The notes beneath the pieces are model-generated. The model searched no databases. It was given only the letters and a program-made list of their open reading frames with translations, and was not told the DNA's origin. Source: Pseudomonas baetica (lineage in GTDB: Bacteria; Pseudomonadota; Gammaproteobacteria; Pseudomonadales; Pseudomonadaceae). From it: DNA of 64,000 nucleotides. Of the stretch, positions 25,246 to 33,733 are shown in pieces. The position numbers and the translations under genes were made by a program. How positions within the stretch are numbered: the first letter of the stretch is position 1; the number at the start of each line of letters is the position of its first letter. Where the stretch lies: NCBI RefSeq assembly GCF_019733355.1, contig NZ_JAIHLQ010000018.1, positions 1-64,000 of the forward strand, given 5' to 3'.

Positions 25246-25778
25246 GGCTTGGCCTCATCGACCAGCGCCTGATACTTGGCCGCGAGTTTTTCGCGCCAGA
25301 CCTGTTCGTCGATCACGCCGACGTACTTGTCGCGAATGATGCCCTTGGCGTCGATGAAGAAGGTTTCCGGCGCGCCGTAGACACCGAGGTTCAGCCCCAG
25401 CGAACCTTCGTCATCGCGGATATCGAGCACGTACGGGTTATGGAATTCGGCCAGCCACTTCAAGGCATCGGCGTTGACGTCTTTGTAGTTGATGCCGTAG
25501 ATCACCACACCGCGCTCGGCCAGTTTGTTCAGCACCGGGTGCTCGACCCGGCAGGAAATGCACCAAGTGCCCCAGACGTTTACAAGGGCGGGTTTGCCGA
25601 GAATGTCAGCCTTGGTCAGGGTCTTGTCGCCCTGCACGCTCGGCAGGGAAAACTCCGGGAACGGCTTGTTGATCATCGCCGACGGCAGCTCCGCCGGATC
25701 GAGGTACAGACCGCGATACAGAAACACCGCCACCAGCAGGAAAATCGCCAGTGGCACCAGCATCAACCAACGTCTCAT
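25242..25778 (-). CDS. ccmG: Thiol:disulfide interchange protein CcmG (DsbE)
   Basis: A 178-residue membrane-tethered thioredoxin-like protein. An N-terminal anchor (WLMLVPLAIFLLVAVFLY) precedes the thioredoxin fold with active site GTWCISCRVEHPVLNKL; the GVYGAPETFFIDAKGIIRDKYVG segment with the cis-Pro loop is typical of CcmG. It keeps cytochrome thiols reduced. Overlaps ccmF by 4 bases. Confidence 0.96.
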   Translation of the reverse strand: MRRWLMLVPLAIFLLVAVFLYRGLYLDPAELPSAMINKPFPEFSLPSVQGDKTLTKADILGKPALVNVWGTWCISCRVEHPVLNKLAERGVVIYGINYKDVNADALKWLAEFHNPYVLDIRDDEGSLGLNLGVYGAPETFFIDAKGIIRDKYVGVIDEQVWREKLAAKYQALVDEAKP

Positions 25779-27763
25779 GCAGCCGCTCCCGTCATGCCCA
25801 GTGCTTCACGCACTTTGGATTTCACCTTGACCCGATAACGTCGATCCAGCGCCGCCAGCAACCCGCCGAAACCGGTCAGCAAGCCACCGAACCAGATCCA
25901 ACGCACGAACGGTTTGACATGCACACGTACAGCCCAGGCGCCGTTTTCCAGAGGTTCACCGAGGGCGACGTAGAGGTCACGGGTGAAGCCGGCGTCGATC
26001 CCGGCTTCAGTCATCACCGAGTTCTGCACGGTGTACAGACGTTTTTCCGGGTGCAGCACACTGATTTCCTTGCCATCACGGATCACCCGAATGGTGCCCT
26101 TGTCGGAAGTGAAGTTCGGCCCTTCGAAGTGCTTGGCGCCTTCGAACACAAACTGATAACCGGCCAGGGACATCGACTCGCCCGGCGCCAGACGCAGGTC
26201 ACGTTCGGCACTGTTCTGGCTCGACAACACCACGCCCAGCGCGCAAACGGCGATGCCGAAGTGGGCGATCTGCATGCCCCAATAACTGCGAGTCAGGGTG
26301 GGCAGACCTTTGATCAGACCTTTGTGACGAGTCTTGTCGAAAATGTCACGCACACCGGCAAGCAACACCCACGCGGCGAGCAGGAAGGTCGCGATAACGG
26401 CCCAGTTGAAATCGCCGTAAGCGACACCGGCGACCACCGCCAGCGCGACGCTGCCCAGCAACACCGGGATCAGCATGCTTGCCAGCCATTTCACCGGGGT
26501 GTCTTTCCAACGGACGATCACGCCAACCGCCATCACCATCATCAACAACGCCATCAACGGAATGAACAACGCGTTGAAGTACGGCGGGCCGACTGACAGT
26601 TTGGCGCCGCTGATGGCATCAAGAATCAGCGGGTACAACGTGCCGAGCAGAATCATCGACGCCGCCACCACCAACACCAGGTTGTTGCCCAGCAGCAGGG
26701 TTTCCCGCGACCACAGGTTGAAGCCGACCTGGCTTTTCACCACTGGAGCGCGCAAGGCGAACAGCGTCAGCGAGCCGCCGACCACAAACAGCAGGAAGAT
26801 CAGGATGAACACACCGCGCTCGGGATCAGAGGCAAATGCGTGTACCGAGGTCAACACGCCGGAACGTACAAGGAACGTACCGAGCAGGCTTAGCGAAAAT
26901 GCGGCAATCGCCAGCAACACGGTCCAGCTCTTGAACACACCACGTTTTTCCGTGACCGCCAGCGAGTGAATCAGCGCCGTACCGACCAGCCAGGGCATGA
27001 ACGAGGCGTTTTCCACCGGATCCCAGAACCACCAGCCGCCCCAGCCGAGTTCGTAGTAAGCCCACCACGAACCGAGCGTGATGCCGATGCCGAGGAAGGC
27101 CCAGGCGACGATGGTCCATGGCCGCGACCAACGCGCCCACGCGGCATCGAGACGCCCCCCCAGCAGTGCGGCGATGGCGAAGGCAAAGGCTACCGAGAAA
27201 CCGACATACCCCATGTACAGCATCGGCGGATGGACGATCAGGCCAATGTCTTGCAGCAATGGATTGAGGTCGCGACCGTCCGCCGGAATTTGCGGCAGGA
27301 TGCGCGAGAACGGGTTCGACGTCAGGATCAGAAACAGCAGGAAACCGGTGCTGATCATGCCCATCACCGCCAATACGCGGGCGAGCATGACTTGTGGCAA
27401 CTGGCGGGAAAATACCGACACGGCGAAGGTCCAGCCGCCTAGGATCAGCGCCCACAACAGCAACGAACCTTCGTGGGCGCCCCACACGGCGCTGAATTTG
27501 TAGTACCACGGCAAGGCGCTGTTGGAGTTCATCGCGACGTAGGCCACGGAGAAGTCGTCGGTCATGAAGGCGTAGGTCAGGCAGCCGAAGGCAAACACCA
27601 GAAACGCGAACTGACCCCACGCCGCCGGTTGGGCCAGGCCCATCCACAAACGGTCGCCGCGCCAGGCACCGAACAGCGGCACCACGGCCTGCACCAGCGC
27701 AAAACACAGCGCCAGAATCATCGCCAGATGACCCAACTCAGGAATAAAAATCGCCGAAGTCAT
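25775..27763 (-). CDS. ccmF: Heme lyase subunit CcmF
   Basis: A 662-residue integral membrane protein, the core of the heme ligation complex. The tryptophan-rich heme-handling motif is WGGWWFWDPVENASFMPWL, with conserved His near (MYMGYVGFSVAFAFA; LIVHPPMLYMGY). Around fifteen helices are visible, and a large periplasmic loop lies before the final helix (ERDLRLAPGESMSLAGYQFVFEG...). Length matches the family. Acts with CcmH/CcmI. Confidence 0.97.
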   Translation of the reverse strand: MTSAIFIPELGHLAMILALCFALVQAVVPLFGAWRGDRLWMGLAQPAAWGQFAFLVFAFGCLTYAFMTDDFSVAYVAMNSNSALPWYYKFSAVWGAHEGSLLLWALILGGWTFAVSVFSRQLPQVMLARVLAVMGMISTGFLLFLILTSNPFSRILPQIPADGRDLNPLLQDIGLIVHPPMLYMGYVGFSVAFAFAIAALLGGRLDAAWARWSRPWTIVAWAFLGIGITLGSWWAYYELGWGGWWFWDPVENASFMPWLVGTALIHSLAVTEKRGVFKSWTVLLAIAAFSLSLLGTFLVRSGVLTSVHAFASDPERGVFILIFLLFVVGGSLTLFALRAPVVKSQVGFNLWSRETLLLGNNLVLVVAASMILLGTLYPLILDAISGAKLSVGPPYFNALFIPLMALLMMVMAVGVIVRWKDTPVKWLASMLIPVLLGSVALAVVAGVAYGDFNWAVIATFLLAAWVLLAGVRDIFDKTRHKGLIKGLPTLTRSYWGMQIAHFGIAVCALGVVLSSQNSAERDLRLAPGESMSLAGYQFVFEGAKHFEGPNFTSDKGTIRVIRDGKEISVLHPEKRLYTVQNSVMTEAGIDAGFTRDLYVALGEPLENGAWAVRVHVKPFVRWIWFGGLLTGFGGLLAALDRRYRVKVKSKVREALGMTGAAA

Positions 27764-27766
27764 CGA

Positions 27767-28222
27767 TCAACCCTCCTTCGCTTGAGTCGGCGCGGATTGA
27801 CCGCTGTCTTTCAACGCTTTGGTTACTTCCGGCGGCATGTACTTCTCGTCGTGCTTGGCCAGCACTTCATCGGCGACGACCACGCCATCGGCGTTGATCT
27901 TGCCCAGGGCCACGATGCCCTGCCCTTCGCGGAACAGATCCGGGAGGATGCCGCGATAGGTGATGGTCACGGCTTTGTTGAAGTCGGTGACGACGAATTT
28001 GACGTCCAGCGAGTCCGGCGAACGTTGCAGCGAGCCCTTCTCGACCATGCCGCCGGCACGGATGCGCGTGTCCTGCGGTGCTTCGCCGTTGGCGATCTGG
28101 GTCGGGGTGTAAAACAGATTGATGTTCTGCTGCAGGGCGCTCAAGGCCAGGCCGACGGCAGCGCCGACCCCGACCAGAATGGCCAGAATGATGATCAGAC
28201 GTTTTTTGCGCAGCGGATTCAC
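27767..28222 (-). CDS. ccmE: Heme chaperone CcmE
   Basis: A 151-residue periplasmic heme carrier. GTG start at 28222 overlapping the ccmD stop (GTGA). N-terminal anchor (RLIIILAILVGVGAAVGLAL), OB-fold body (IRAGGMVEKGSL...VKFVVTDFNKAVTITYRGILPDLFREGQGIVALG) and the heme-binding His in VLAKHDEKYMPPEV, which binds heme covalently before delivery to CcmF. The ATG-initiated longer frame is an artefact of the upstream overlap. Confidence 0.96.
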   Translation of the reverse strand: MNPLRKKRLIIILAILVGVGAAVGLALSALQQNINLFYTPTQIANGEAPQDTRIRAGGMVEKGSLQRSPDSLDVKFVVTDFNKAVTITYRGILPDLFREGQGIVALGKINADGVVVADEVLAKHDEKYMPPEVTKALKDSGQSAPTQAKEG

Positions 28223-28395
28223 TTGCCGTTCTCCCGGCGCAGACGACGCGCCTCTTGTTGCAGATAGTGCTTGCGGGCCGCGATGGGCTTCACCACGTTG
28301 TAGATCAGCACCGCCAGACAGATGCCATAGGCCGACCAGACATACAGGCCATGATGGCCCATGGCGAGGAAATCGCCGAATGAAGCAAAACTCAT
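28219..28395 (-). CDS. ccmD: Heme exporter accessory protein CcmD
   Basis: A 58-residue single-span membrane protein: MSFASFGDFLAMGHHGLYVWSAYGICLAVLIYNVVKPIAARKHYLQQEARRLRRE. The GHHGLYVWSAYG start and the basic tail are characteristic. It helps release heme-loaded CcmE from CcmABC. Chosen start at 28395 overlaps ccmC by 4 bases. Confidence 0.93.
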   Translation of the reverse strand: MSFASFGDFLAMGHHGLYVWSAYGICLAVLIYNVVKPIAARKHYLQQEARRLRRENGK

Positions 28396-29147
28396 CGCGA
28401 GGCCTCCAGACTGTTCTGCACTTCTTCTTTGACCCAACTGGCGCGGGCTTCACGTTTGAGCACTTCAAGGCGCATGCGCAGCAACAGCACGGCGCCGAAG
28501 AAGCAGTAGAAACCCAGCACCGTCAGCAGCAGCGGCAGCCACATCTCGGCCGGCATCGCCGGTTTTTCGGTGAGGGTGAAGGTCGCGCCCTGGTGCAAGG
28601 TGTTCCACCACTCCACCGAGTATTTGATGATCGGGATGTTGATCACGCCGACGATGGCCAGCACCGCGCAGGCCTTGGCGGCGCTGTCGCGGTTGCTGAT
28701 CGCATTGCCCAATGCGATCACGCCGAAATACAGGAACAGCAGAATCAGCATTGAAGTCAGCCGCGCATCCCAGACCCACCACGAGCCCCAGGTCGGCTTG
28801 CCCCAGATCGCCCCGGTCACCAGCGCCACGGCGGTCATCCACGCGCCGATCGGAGCGGCGCATTGCAGGGCGACGTCGGCCAGTTTCATCTTCCACACCA
28901 GCCCGACCACACCGCACACCGCCAGCATCACGTAGATCGACTGAGCGAGCATCGCGGCAGGTACGTGGATATAGATGATGCGAAAGCTGTTGCCTTGCTG
29001 ATAGTCGGGCGGCGCGAAGGCCAAGCCCCAGACCACGCCGACGCCAATCAGCAGCAACGCTGCGATGCTCAGCCACGGCAGCAACTTGCTGCTGATGCCG
29101 TAAAACCACTTGGGCGAGCCGAGCTTGTGAAACCAGGTCCAGTTCAT
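28392..29147 (-). CDS. ccmC: Heme transporter CcmC
   Basis: A 251-residue, six-helix protein that presents heme to CcmE. The WWD-type motif is WGSWWVWDARLTSMLILLFLYFGVIAL; conserved His residues are in IIYIHVPAAMLAQS and KYSVEWWNTLHQGATFTL. It starts MNWTWFHKLGSPKWFY. A 92-base gap, unusual in this operon, separates it from ccmB. Confidence 0.96.
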   Translation of the reverse strand: MNWTWFHKLGSPKWFYGISSKLLPWLSIAALLLIGVGVVWGLAFAPPDYQQGNSFRIIYIHVPAAMLAQSIYVMLAVCGVVGLVWKMKLADVALQCAAPIGAWMTAVALVTGAIWGKPTWGSWWVWDARLTSMLILLFLYFGVIALGNAISNRDSAAKACAVLAIVGVINIPIIKYSVEWWNTLHQGATFTLTEKPAMPAEMWLPLLLTVLGFYCFFGAVLLLRMRLEVLKREARASWVKEEVQNSLEASR

Positions 29148-29212
29148 ACTGTTTCCATCACGGGTGCTCTTCGCTATGAAGCGCTTGGGTCATGCCTTTC
29201 TTCAAAAAGAAG

Positions 29213-29229
29213 TGGTCAAAATTTGACCA
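29213..29229. promoter_or_regulatory. Interrupted palindrome in the ccmB-ccmC gap
   Basis: TGGTCAAA-A-TTTGACCA, perfect arms of 8 bases, in the only sizeable gap of the ccm operon. It could be an operator or a small RNA hairpin; no function can be assigned. Confidence 0.35.
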
Positions 29230-29239
29230 GACCCCATTA

Positions 29240-29908
29240 TTATTCGCCGACGCTGATCTTCAGGCCAGCGGCTATTGCAAAGGGTGTCAGGGTGATCGCC
29301 AGGGCGGTCAGGCTACCCAACCACAGTAGATACCCGGTCGCCGGCATGCCTTGCAAGGCCGCCTGCAAGGCGCCACTGCCGAGGATCAACACCGGGATGT
29401 ACAACGGCAGAATCAGCAGCGCCAGCAACAGGCCGCCACGCTTCAAACCGACCGTCAGTGCCGCGCCCACCGCGCCGAGCAAGCTCAGCACCGGTGTACC
29501 CAGCAACAACGAAAGCAACAAAACCGGCAGGCACGCAGCAGGCAAACCCAGCATCAACGCCAGCAAGGGCGAGAGCAGAACCAGTGCCAGACCGGAGAAA
29601 AGCCAGTGTGCCAGCACCTTGGCCAAGACCAGAAGTGGTAGCGGGTGCGACGAAAGGACCCACTGTTCCAGGGAGCCGTCTTCGAAGTCACTGCGAAACA
29701 GCCCGTCCAGCGAGAGCAGGACCGACAAGAGCGCCGCCACCCAGACTAACCCCGGGGACAGGTTTTGCAACACTTGAGTTTCCGGGCCGACGGCCAGCGG
29801 GAACAAAGCGATGACGATGGCGAAGAAAATCAGCGGATTGGCCAGTTCCGCCGGGCGGCGAAACAGCAGTCGGGATTCGCGGGCAACCAGCAGGCCAAAC
29901 ACACTCAT
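29240..29908 (-). CDS. ccmB: Heme exporter permease CcmB
   Basis: A 222-residue, six-helix ABC permease. MSVFGLLVARESRLLFRRPAELANPLIFFAIVIALFPLAVGPE is the usual N-terminus, followed by LVWVAALLSVLLSLDGLFRSDFEDGSLEQWVLS. Pairs with CcmA and CcmC. Overlaps ccmA by 4 bases. Confidence 0.96.
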   Translation of the reverse strand: MSVFGLLVARESRLLFRRPAELANPLIFFAIVIALFPLAVGPETQVLQNLSPGLVWVAALLSVLLSLDGLFRSDFEDGSLEQWVLSSHPLPLLVLAKVLAHWLFSGLALVLLSPLLALMLGLPAACLPVLLLSLLLGTPVLSLLGAVGAALTVGLKRGGLLLALLILPLYIPVLILGSGALQAALQGMPATGYLLWLGSLTALAITLTPFAIAAGLKISVGE

Positions 29909-30540
29909 ACAGCCCAGTTCCCCAGATCGATGTCGCGATAACCGGCCGGCATCCGGCTCAGTGTGTGGTGTGTGGTCAGTACAACGAGGCCTCCGCGCTC
30001 GCAGTGGCTAGCCAGATGCTCTTCGAGTTGCGCCACGCCCTGTTTGTCGAGGGCGGTGAAGGGTTCGTCGAGAATCCAAAGTGGAGGGCTGTCGAGATAC
30101 AAACGCGCCAGCGCCACCCGGCGTTGTTGCCCGGCGGAAAGCGTGTGACAGGGAACATCTTCGAATCCGCGCAATCCTACGGCTGCCAGTGCTTGCCAGA
30201 TCGACTCGCGTTCGGCGGGTTGATGCAGGGCGCAGAGCCAGGACAGATTTTCTTCCGGGGTCAGCAGATCCTTGATTCCGGCGGCGTGGCCGATCCACAA
30301 CAGGTTGCGCGCCAGTTCGGCCGGCTGTTCGGTCAAGGGCTGGCCGTTGAGCAACACCTGGCCGCTGGTCGGCTGCATCAAACCGGACAACAACCGCAAA
30401 AGACTGGTTTTACCGCTGCCGTTGGGACCGCTGATCTGCACCATATCGCCACTGGCCAGCCTCAATTCGAGATTTTCGAAAAGCAGCCGCAGATCACGTT
30501 CACACGCGAGGGCAACAGTTTGCAGGACAGGACTGGTCAA
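29905..30540 (-). CDS. ccmA: Heme exporter ATP-binding protein CcmA
   Basis: A 211-residue ABC ATPase, first gene of the ccm operon. Walker A GPNGSGKTSLLRLL, signature HTLSAGQQRRVALARLYL, Walker B PLWILDEPFTALD, and switch His in LTTHH. It powers release of holo-CcmE. The promoter must lie in 30541-30737, which it shares with the divergent FliK-like gene; no clear consensus was found there. Confidence 0.96.
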   Translation of the reverse strand: MTSPVLQTVALACERDLRLLFENLELRLASGDMVQISGPNGSGKTSLLRLLSGLMQPTSGQVLLNGQPLTEQPAELARNLLWIGHAAGIKDLLTPEENLSWLCALHQPAERESIWQALAAVGLRGFEDVPCHTLSAGQQRRVALARLYLDSPPLWILDEPFTALDKQGVAQLEEHLASHCERGGLVVLTTHHTLSRMPAGYRDIDLGNWAV

Positions 30541-30737
30541 GGGATCACGGGCCTTATACGGTTCAAGTCGGCTCTGGCACGGCCGTTAAAGAGATGCAGC
30601 ATAGATGCATTGACGGCTCGTTCTAGAGAGCTGCGTCAAACAATTGCTATGTTTTTTGAACGAAGCGCAAGACGGGCGGCATTATACATGCCGTGCCTTA
30701 CTCTCAAGAGTGCAATTTCCTCAGGTTGTGTCCGCGT

Positions 30738-32318
30738 ATGACAGGCGAAATGAACATCCTCCCGCTCCCGCCAACCACCCCGGCGAATGCTCGCCCGCAA
30801 GTGGTCAGTGGCGAGCTGCTCAAGCTGATAACGCCGATTGAAGGGTTGATTGCCGCCGGTCAAAGCGCTAAGGCCGAGGTGTTGTCGCTCAAGCAAGCGG
30901 ATCAGACCTTCCAGTTGTTGCTCAAGGTGACGCTGGACAGCGGCCGTCAGACCACCGTACAGGCCAGCAGCAACCTGCCATTGCCGCAAGGCACCAGTCT
31001 GGCGATCACTCAGCCGTCGGCGGGCAATCTGGCGATTACCGTGCAGCAGGCGATTGCCAGCAGCGTCGCCACCCTCACCCGCATCGATACCGCGCAATTG
31101 CCGGTCGGCACGTTGCTACAGGGCAAAGTGGTGACTTCGCAGGCGTTGCCGCAGGCACCGGGGCAAGCGACGGTTTTTCGTTCGATGGTCAGCCTGCTCA
31201 ATACCGCGCTAAGCGGCAGTACGTTGACCGTCGACAGCCCGCAGCCGCTGCGCATCGGCACCTTGCTTTCGGCACGGGTTCAGGATTCACAAACCCTCAA
31301 ATTCGTACCGCTGAGCAGTCGTCAGGAGCAATTGGCGGTGAGCCAGCAACTGGTCGCTCAGCAAAGCCGCCAAGGTTCGCTGGATGGATTGCTGAAGGTG
31401 CTGCAAAACCTGCCGCCAGCCACCGATCAGACGTCGGCGGATTTGCGCGCCGCCGTCAACAAATTGCTCGCGGGCCTGCCGGATGTGCAACAAATGAGCA
31501 CGGCCAAAGGCGTTGCCTTGGCGCTGGCCAACAGCGGCGCTTTCCTCGAAGCGAAACTGCTGATTGGACAAACCCCGACGCTGGCTCCGGACATGAAAGC
31601 CGATCTGCTCAAGCTGATCGCGCAACTGACGCCGGGGCTGCCGAGCAGTACCAGTTTCAACGCTATCCTCGCCGCCAACACACTGGCGCAAGCGCTGCCG
31701 AGCTTCGTGCGCAACGCCCTCGGCACCCTCGGCCAAGTCAGCGCCAAACCGGTGCCCAGCGGCTTTCCGCTGCCCGACCGTTTGCTGCAAAGCCTGGAAG
31801 GCGAAGGTGATCTGGAGCAACTGCTGCGCCTGGCGGCCGCTGCGGTTTCGCGCCTGCAAAGCCATCAGTTGTCGAGTCTGGAACAGACCGGCGTCACCGA
31901 CGACGGCCGCCTGCTCAGCACCTGGCAACTGGAAATCCCCATGCGTAACCTGCAGGACATCGTGCCGCTGCAGGTCAAGTTCCAGCGCGAAGAAGCGCCA
32001 GAGAAAGAACCGCAACCCAACGAACGCCGCGATGAGCGCGAACCCAGGCAACAACTGTGGCGCGTCGATCTGGCGTTCGACATGGAACCGCTCGGGCCAA
32101 TGCAGATTCAGGCGCAGTTGATCAGTGGCAGCCTGTCGAGTCAGCTCTGGGCCGAACGCCCTTACACTGCTGACCTGATCGAAAACAATCTGTTCGCGCT
32201 ACGCCAGCGCCTGCTGGATCGCGGCTTGAATGTCGGCGATCTCGACTGCCACCACGGCACCCCGCCGCAAGGCAACCAAACCCGTCTCGACCACCGCTGG
32301 GTTGATGAAACTGCATGA
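30738..32318 (+). CDS. FliK-like hook-length control domain protein (second copy)
   Basis: A 526-residue protein with a long Gln/Ala/Leu-rich N-terminal part and a C-terminal region resembling the FliK C-domain (LLSTWQLEIPMRNLQDIVPLQVKFQRE..., RVDLAFDMEPLGPMQIQAQLISGSLSSQLWAERPYTADLIENNLFALRQRLLDRGLNVGDLDCHHG). It is not the flagellar fliK, which is at 59953-61320. Two possible ATGs (30738 and 30750); the first was chosen, with no strong ribosome site at either. ATGA overlap with the FlhB-tail-like gene couples the two. In P. aeruginosa a similar pair lies beside ccmA. Role unknown. Confidence 0.75.
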   Translation: MTGEMNILPLPPTTPANARPQVVSGELLKLITPIEGLIAAGQSAKAEVLSLKQADQTFQLLLKVTLDSGRQTTVQASSNLPLPQGTSLAITQPSAGNLAITVQQAIASSVATLTRIDTAQLPVGTLLQGKVVTSQALPQAPGQATVFRSMVSLLNTALSGSTLTVDSPQPLRIGTLLSARVQDSQTLKFVPLSSRQEQLAVSQQLVAQQSRQGSLDGLLKVLQNLPPATDQTSADLRAAVNKLLAGLPDVQQMSTAKGVALALANSGAFLEAKLLIGQTPTLAPDMKADLLKLIAQLTPGLPSSTSFNAILAANTLAQALPSFVRNALGTLGQVSAKPVPSGFPLPDRLLQSLEGEGDLEQLLRLAAAAVSRLQSHQLSSLEQTGVTDDGRLLSTWQLEIPMRNLQDIVPLQVKFQREEAPEKEPQPNERRDEREPRQQLWRVDLAFDMEPLGPMQIQAQLISGSLSSQLWAERPYTADLIENNLFALRQRLLDRGLNVGDLDCHHGTPPQGNQTRLDHRWVDETA

Positions 32319-32644
32319 ATGACGCCACAGCTCCACGCCAGGCCATCGCCCTCAAATACGACGGCAACCACGCCCCGACCCTCACCGCCAAGGGTGACGA
32401 GGAACTGGCCGAAGAGATCCTGCGCATTGCGCGCGATTGCGAAGTGCCGATTTATGAAAACGCTGAACTGGTGCGCTTGCTGGCGCGCATGGAACTGGGC
32501 GACAGCATTCCCGAAGAGCTGTATCGCACCATTGCCGAGATCATCGCGTTTGCGTGGCATCTGAAGGGAAAATTCCCCGAGGGGCAGGATCCGGAGGCGC
32601 CGATGGTCGAGAAGGATGTCACCGAACGAGGGGATGATTTTTAA
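32315..32644 (+). CDS. Free-standing FlhB cytoplasmic-domain homologue (FlhX/YlqH type)
   Basis: A 109-residue protein that matches only the C-terminal cytoplasmic domain of FlhB: RQAIALKYDGNHAPTLTAKGDEELAEEILRIARDCEVPIYENAELVRLLARMELGDSIPEELYRTIAEIIAFAWHLKGK. There are no membrane helices, and the NPTH autocleavage motif is absent because the protein begins after it. Such proteins can partly replace the cleaved FlhB domain in other bacteria. Coupled to a FliK-like gene, so the two may form a second substrate-switch pair. Confidence 0.88.
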   Translation: MNDATAPRQAIALKYDGNHAPTLTAKGDEELAEEILRIARDCEVPIYENAELVRLLARMELGDSIPEELYRTIAEIIAFAWHLKGKFPEGQDPEAPMVEKDVTERGDDF

Positions 32645-32660
32645 GCCCCAAAAAGCAAAA

Positions 32661-32726
32661 GATCGCAGCTTCGGCAGCGCCTACATTGGAATGAATTTCC
32701 CTGTAGGCGCTGCCGAAGCTGCGATC
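32661..32726. repeat. Long inverted repeat, GATCGCAGC type
   Basis: Two perfect 25-base arms, beginning GATCGCAGCTTCGGCAGCGC and ending with its complement, around a 16-base loop. Partial relatives occur at 47711-47737, 50363-50425 and 53062-53135. It may end transcripts of the convergent genes. Confidence 0.85.
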
Positions 32727-32761
32727 TCTTGATCTTGCTTGCCGCTCGAAACTCGAAGCTT

Positions 32762-33157
32762 CTAGCTGCTTTTGTGCAACTTACGCATCAACTGCGCCTC
32801 AGCCTGGGTCAACCCACAGGACTGAGTCAGCTCATCAACACTCGCGCCCATACCCACCAGTTTCGCCGCCTGGGCGAACGATAGGCTGGAGGGGTCGCGC
32901 TGTTCCAACTGAACAATCTTGTCCGGCAAAGGACCGACTACCGCGCGCAACTCGTGCAGGGCTTCACCCATGCGCACGTTGCCGTTCTGGTAATCATCGA
33001 CACGCTTGGCAAGCTCTTTGATGCGCTGATCACGCAGCGCATCGCCCTGAGCCTGTTGTGCCGCGATAACCTTTTGCGCCTTGATGTACGCCAGAAACAT
33101 TGCCAGCGTGCCCGCCCAGAAAAGGAACAGGACAATGACCGCTACCTCAAGAATCAA
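32762..33157 (-). CDS. DUF2802 protein
   Basis: A 131-residue protein with an N-terminal membrane helix (VAVIVLFLFWAGTLAMFLAYI), a coiled-coil-like middle (QAQGDALRDQRIKELAKRVDDYQ), and the DUF2802 region (PSSLSFAQAAKLVGMGASVDELTQSCGLTQAEAQLMRKLH), which resembles a helix-turn-helix. It is the last gene of the chemotaxis string, abutting cheW, as in other pseudomonads. Function unknown. Confidence 0.85.
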   Translation of the reverse strand: MILEVAVIVLFLFWAGTLAMFLAYIKAQKVIAAQQAQGDALRDQRIKELAKRVDDYQNGNVRMGEALHELRAVVGPLPDKIVQLEQRDPSSLSFAQAAKLVGMGASVDELTQSCGLTQAEAQLMRKLHKSS

Positions 33158-33643
33158 TCAGATGCTCTCCAGTTCCGACCATTCTTCTTCGCTCATCATC
33201 TTGTCCAGCTCGACCAGGATCAGCAACTCGTTGTTCTTGTTGCACACGCCCTGGATGAACTTGGCCGATTCTTCGTTACCGACGTTCGGTGCAGTTTCGA
33301 TTTCCGACTGACGCAGGTAAACCACTTCGGCCACGCTGTCGACCATGATGCCAACCACTTGCTTGTCGGCTTCGATGATGACGATACGGGTGTTGTCGCT
33401 GATCTCGCCGGTGCTCAGGCCGAAGCGCTGGCGGGTGTCGATCACGGTGACCACGTTACCGCGCAGGTTGATGATGCCCAGTACGTAGCTTGGCGCACCC
33501 GGCACCGGAGCGATCTCGGTGTAGCGCAGCACTTCCTGAACGCGCATCACGTTGATACCGTAGGTTTCGTTGTCCAGTTTGAAGGTCACCCATTGCAGGA
33601 TCGGATCTTCAGAACCTTTTGCATTCGTCGCCTGACTACTCAT
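33158..33643 (-). CDS. cheW: Chemotaxis coupling protein CheW
   Basis: A 161-residue CheW that links receptors to CheA. The single CheW domain is clear: LQWVTFKLDNETYGINVMRVQEVLRYTEIAPVPGAPSYVLGIINLRGNVVTVIDTRQRFGL and IQGVCNKNNELLILVELDKMM. Starts MSSQATNAKGSEDP. It stays with the flagellar cluster and pairs with CheA at 38339. Confidence 0.95.
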   Translation of the reverse strand: MSSQATNAKGSEDPILQWVTFKLDNETYGINVMRVQEVLRYTEIAPVPGAPSYVLGIINLRGNVVTVIDTRQRFGLSTGEISDNTRIVIIEADKQVVGIMVDSVAEVVYLRQSEIETAPNVGNEESAKFIQGVCNKNNELLILVELDKMMSEEEWSELESI

Positions 33644-33733
33644 ACCCTGACCCCTCGAAAAAACCGCACTGGGCGGTGTGTGTTCTGTGTGGTGGCATTC
33701 AACAATGCCATCGCCTACTTGTTATGTCGGCTG

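Noticed and set aside
30575..30590. TGGCACGGCCGTTAAA as a sigma-54 promoter for the second FliK-like gene
   Set aside because: The -24 half is perfect but the essential GC of the -12 half is missing (AA instead), and it is about 150 bases from the start.
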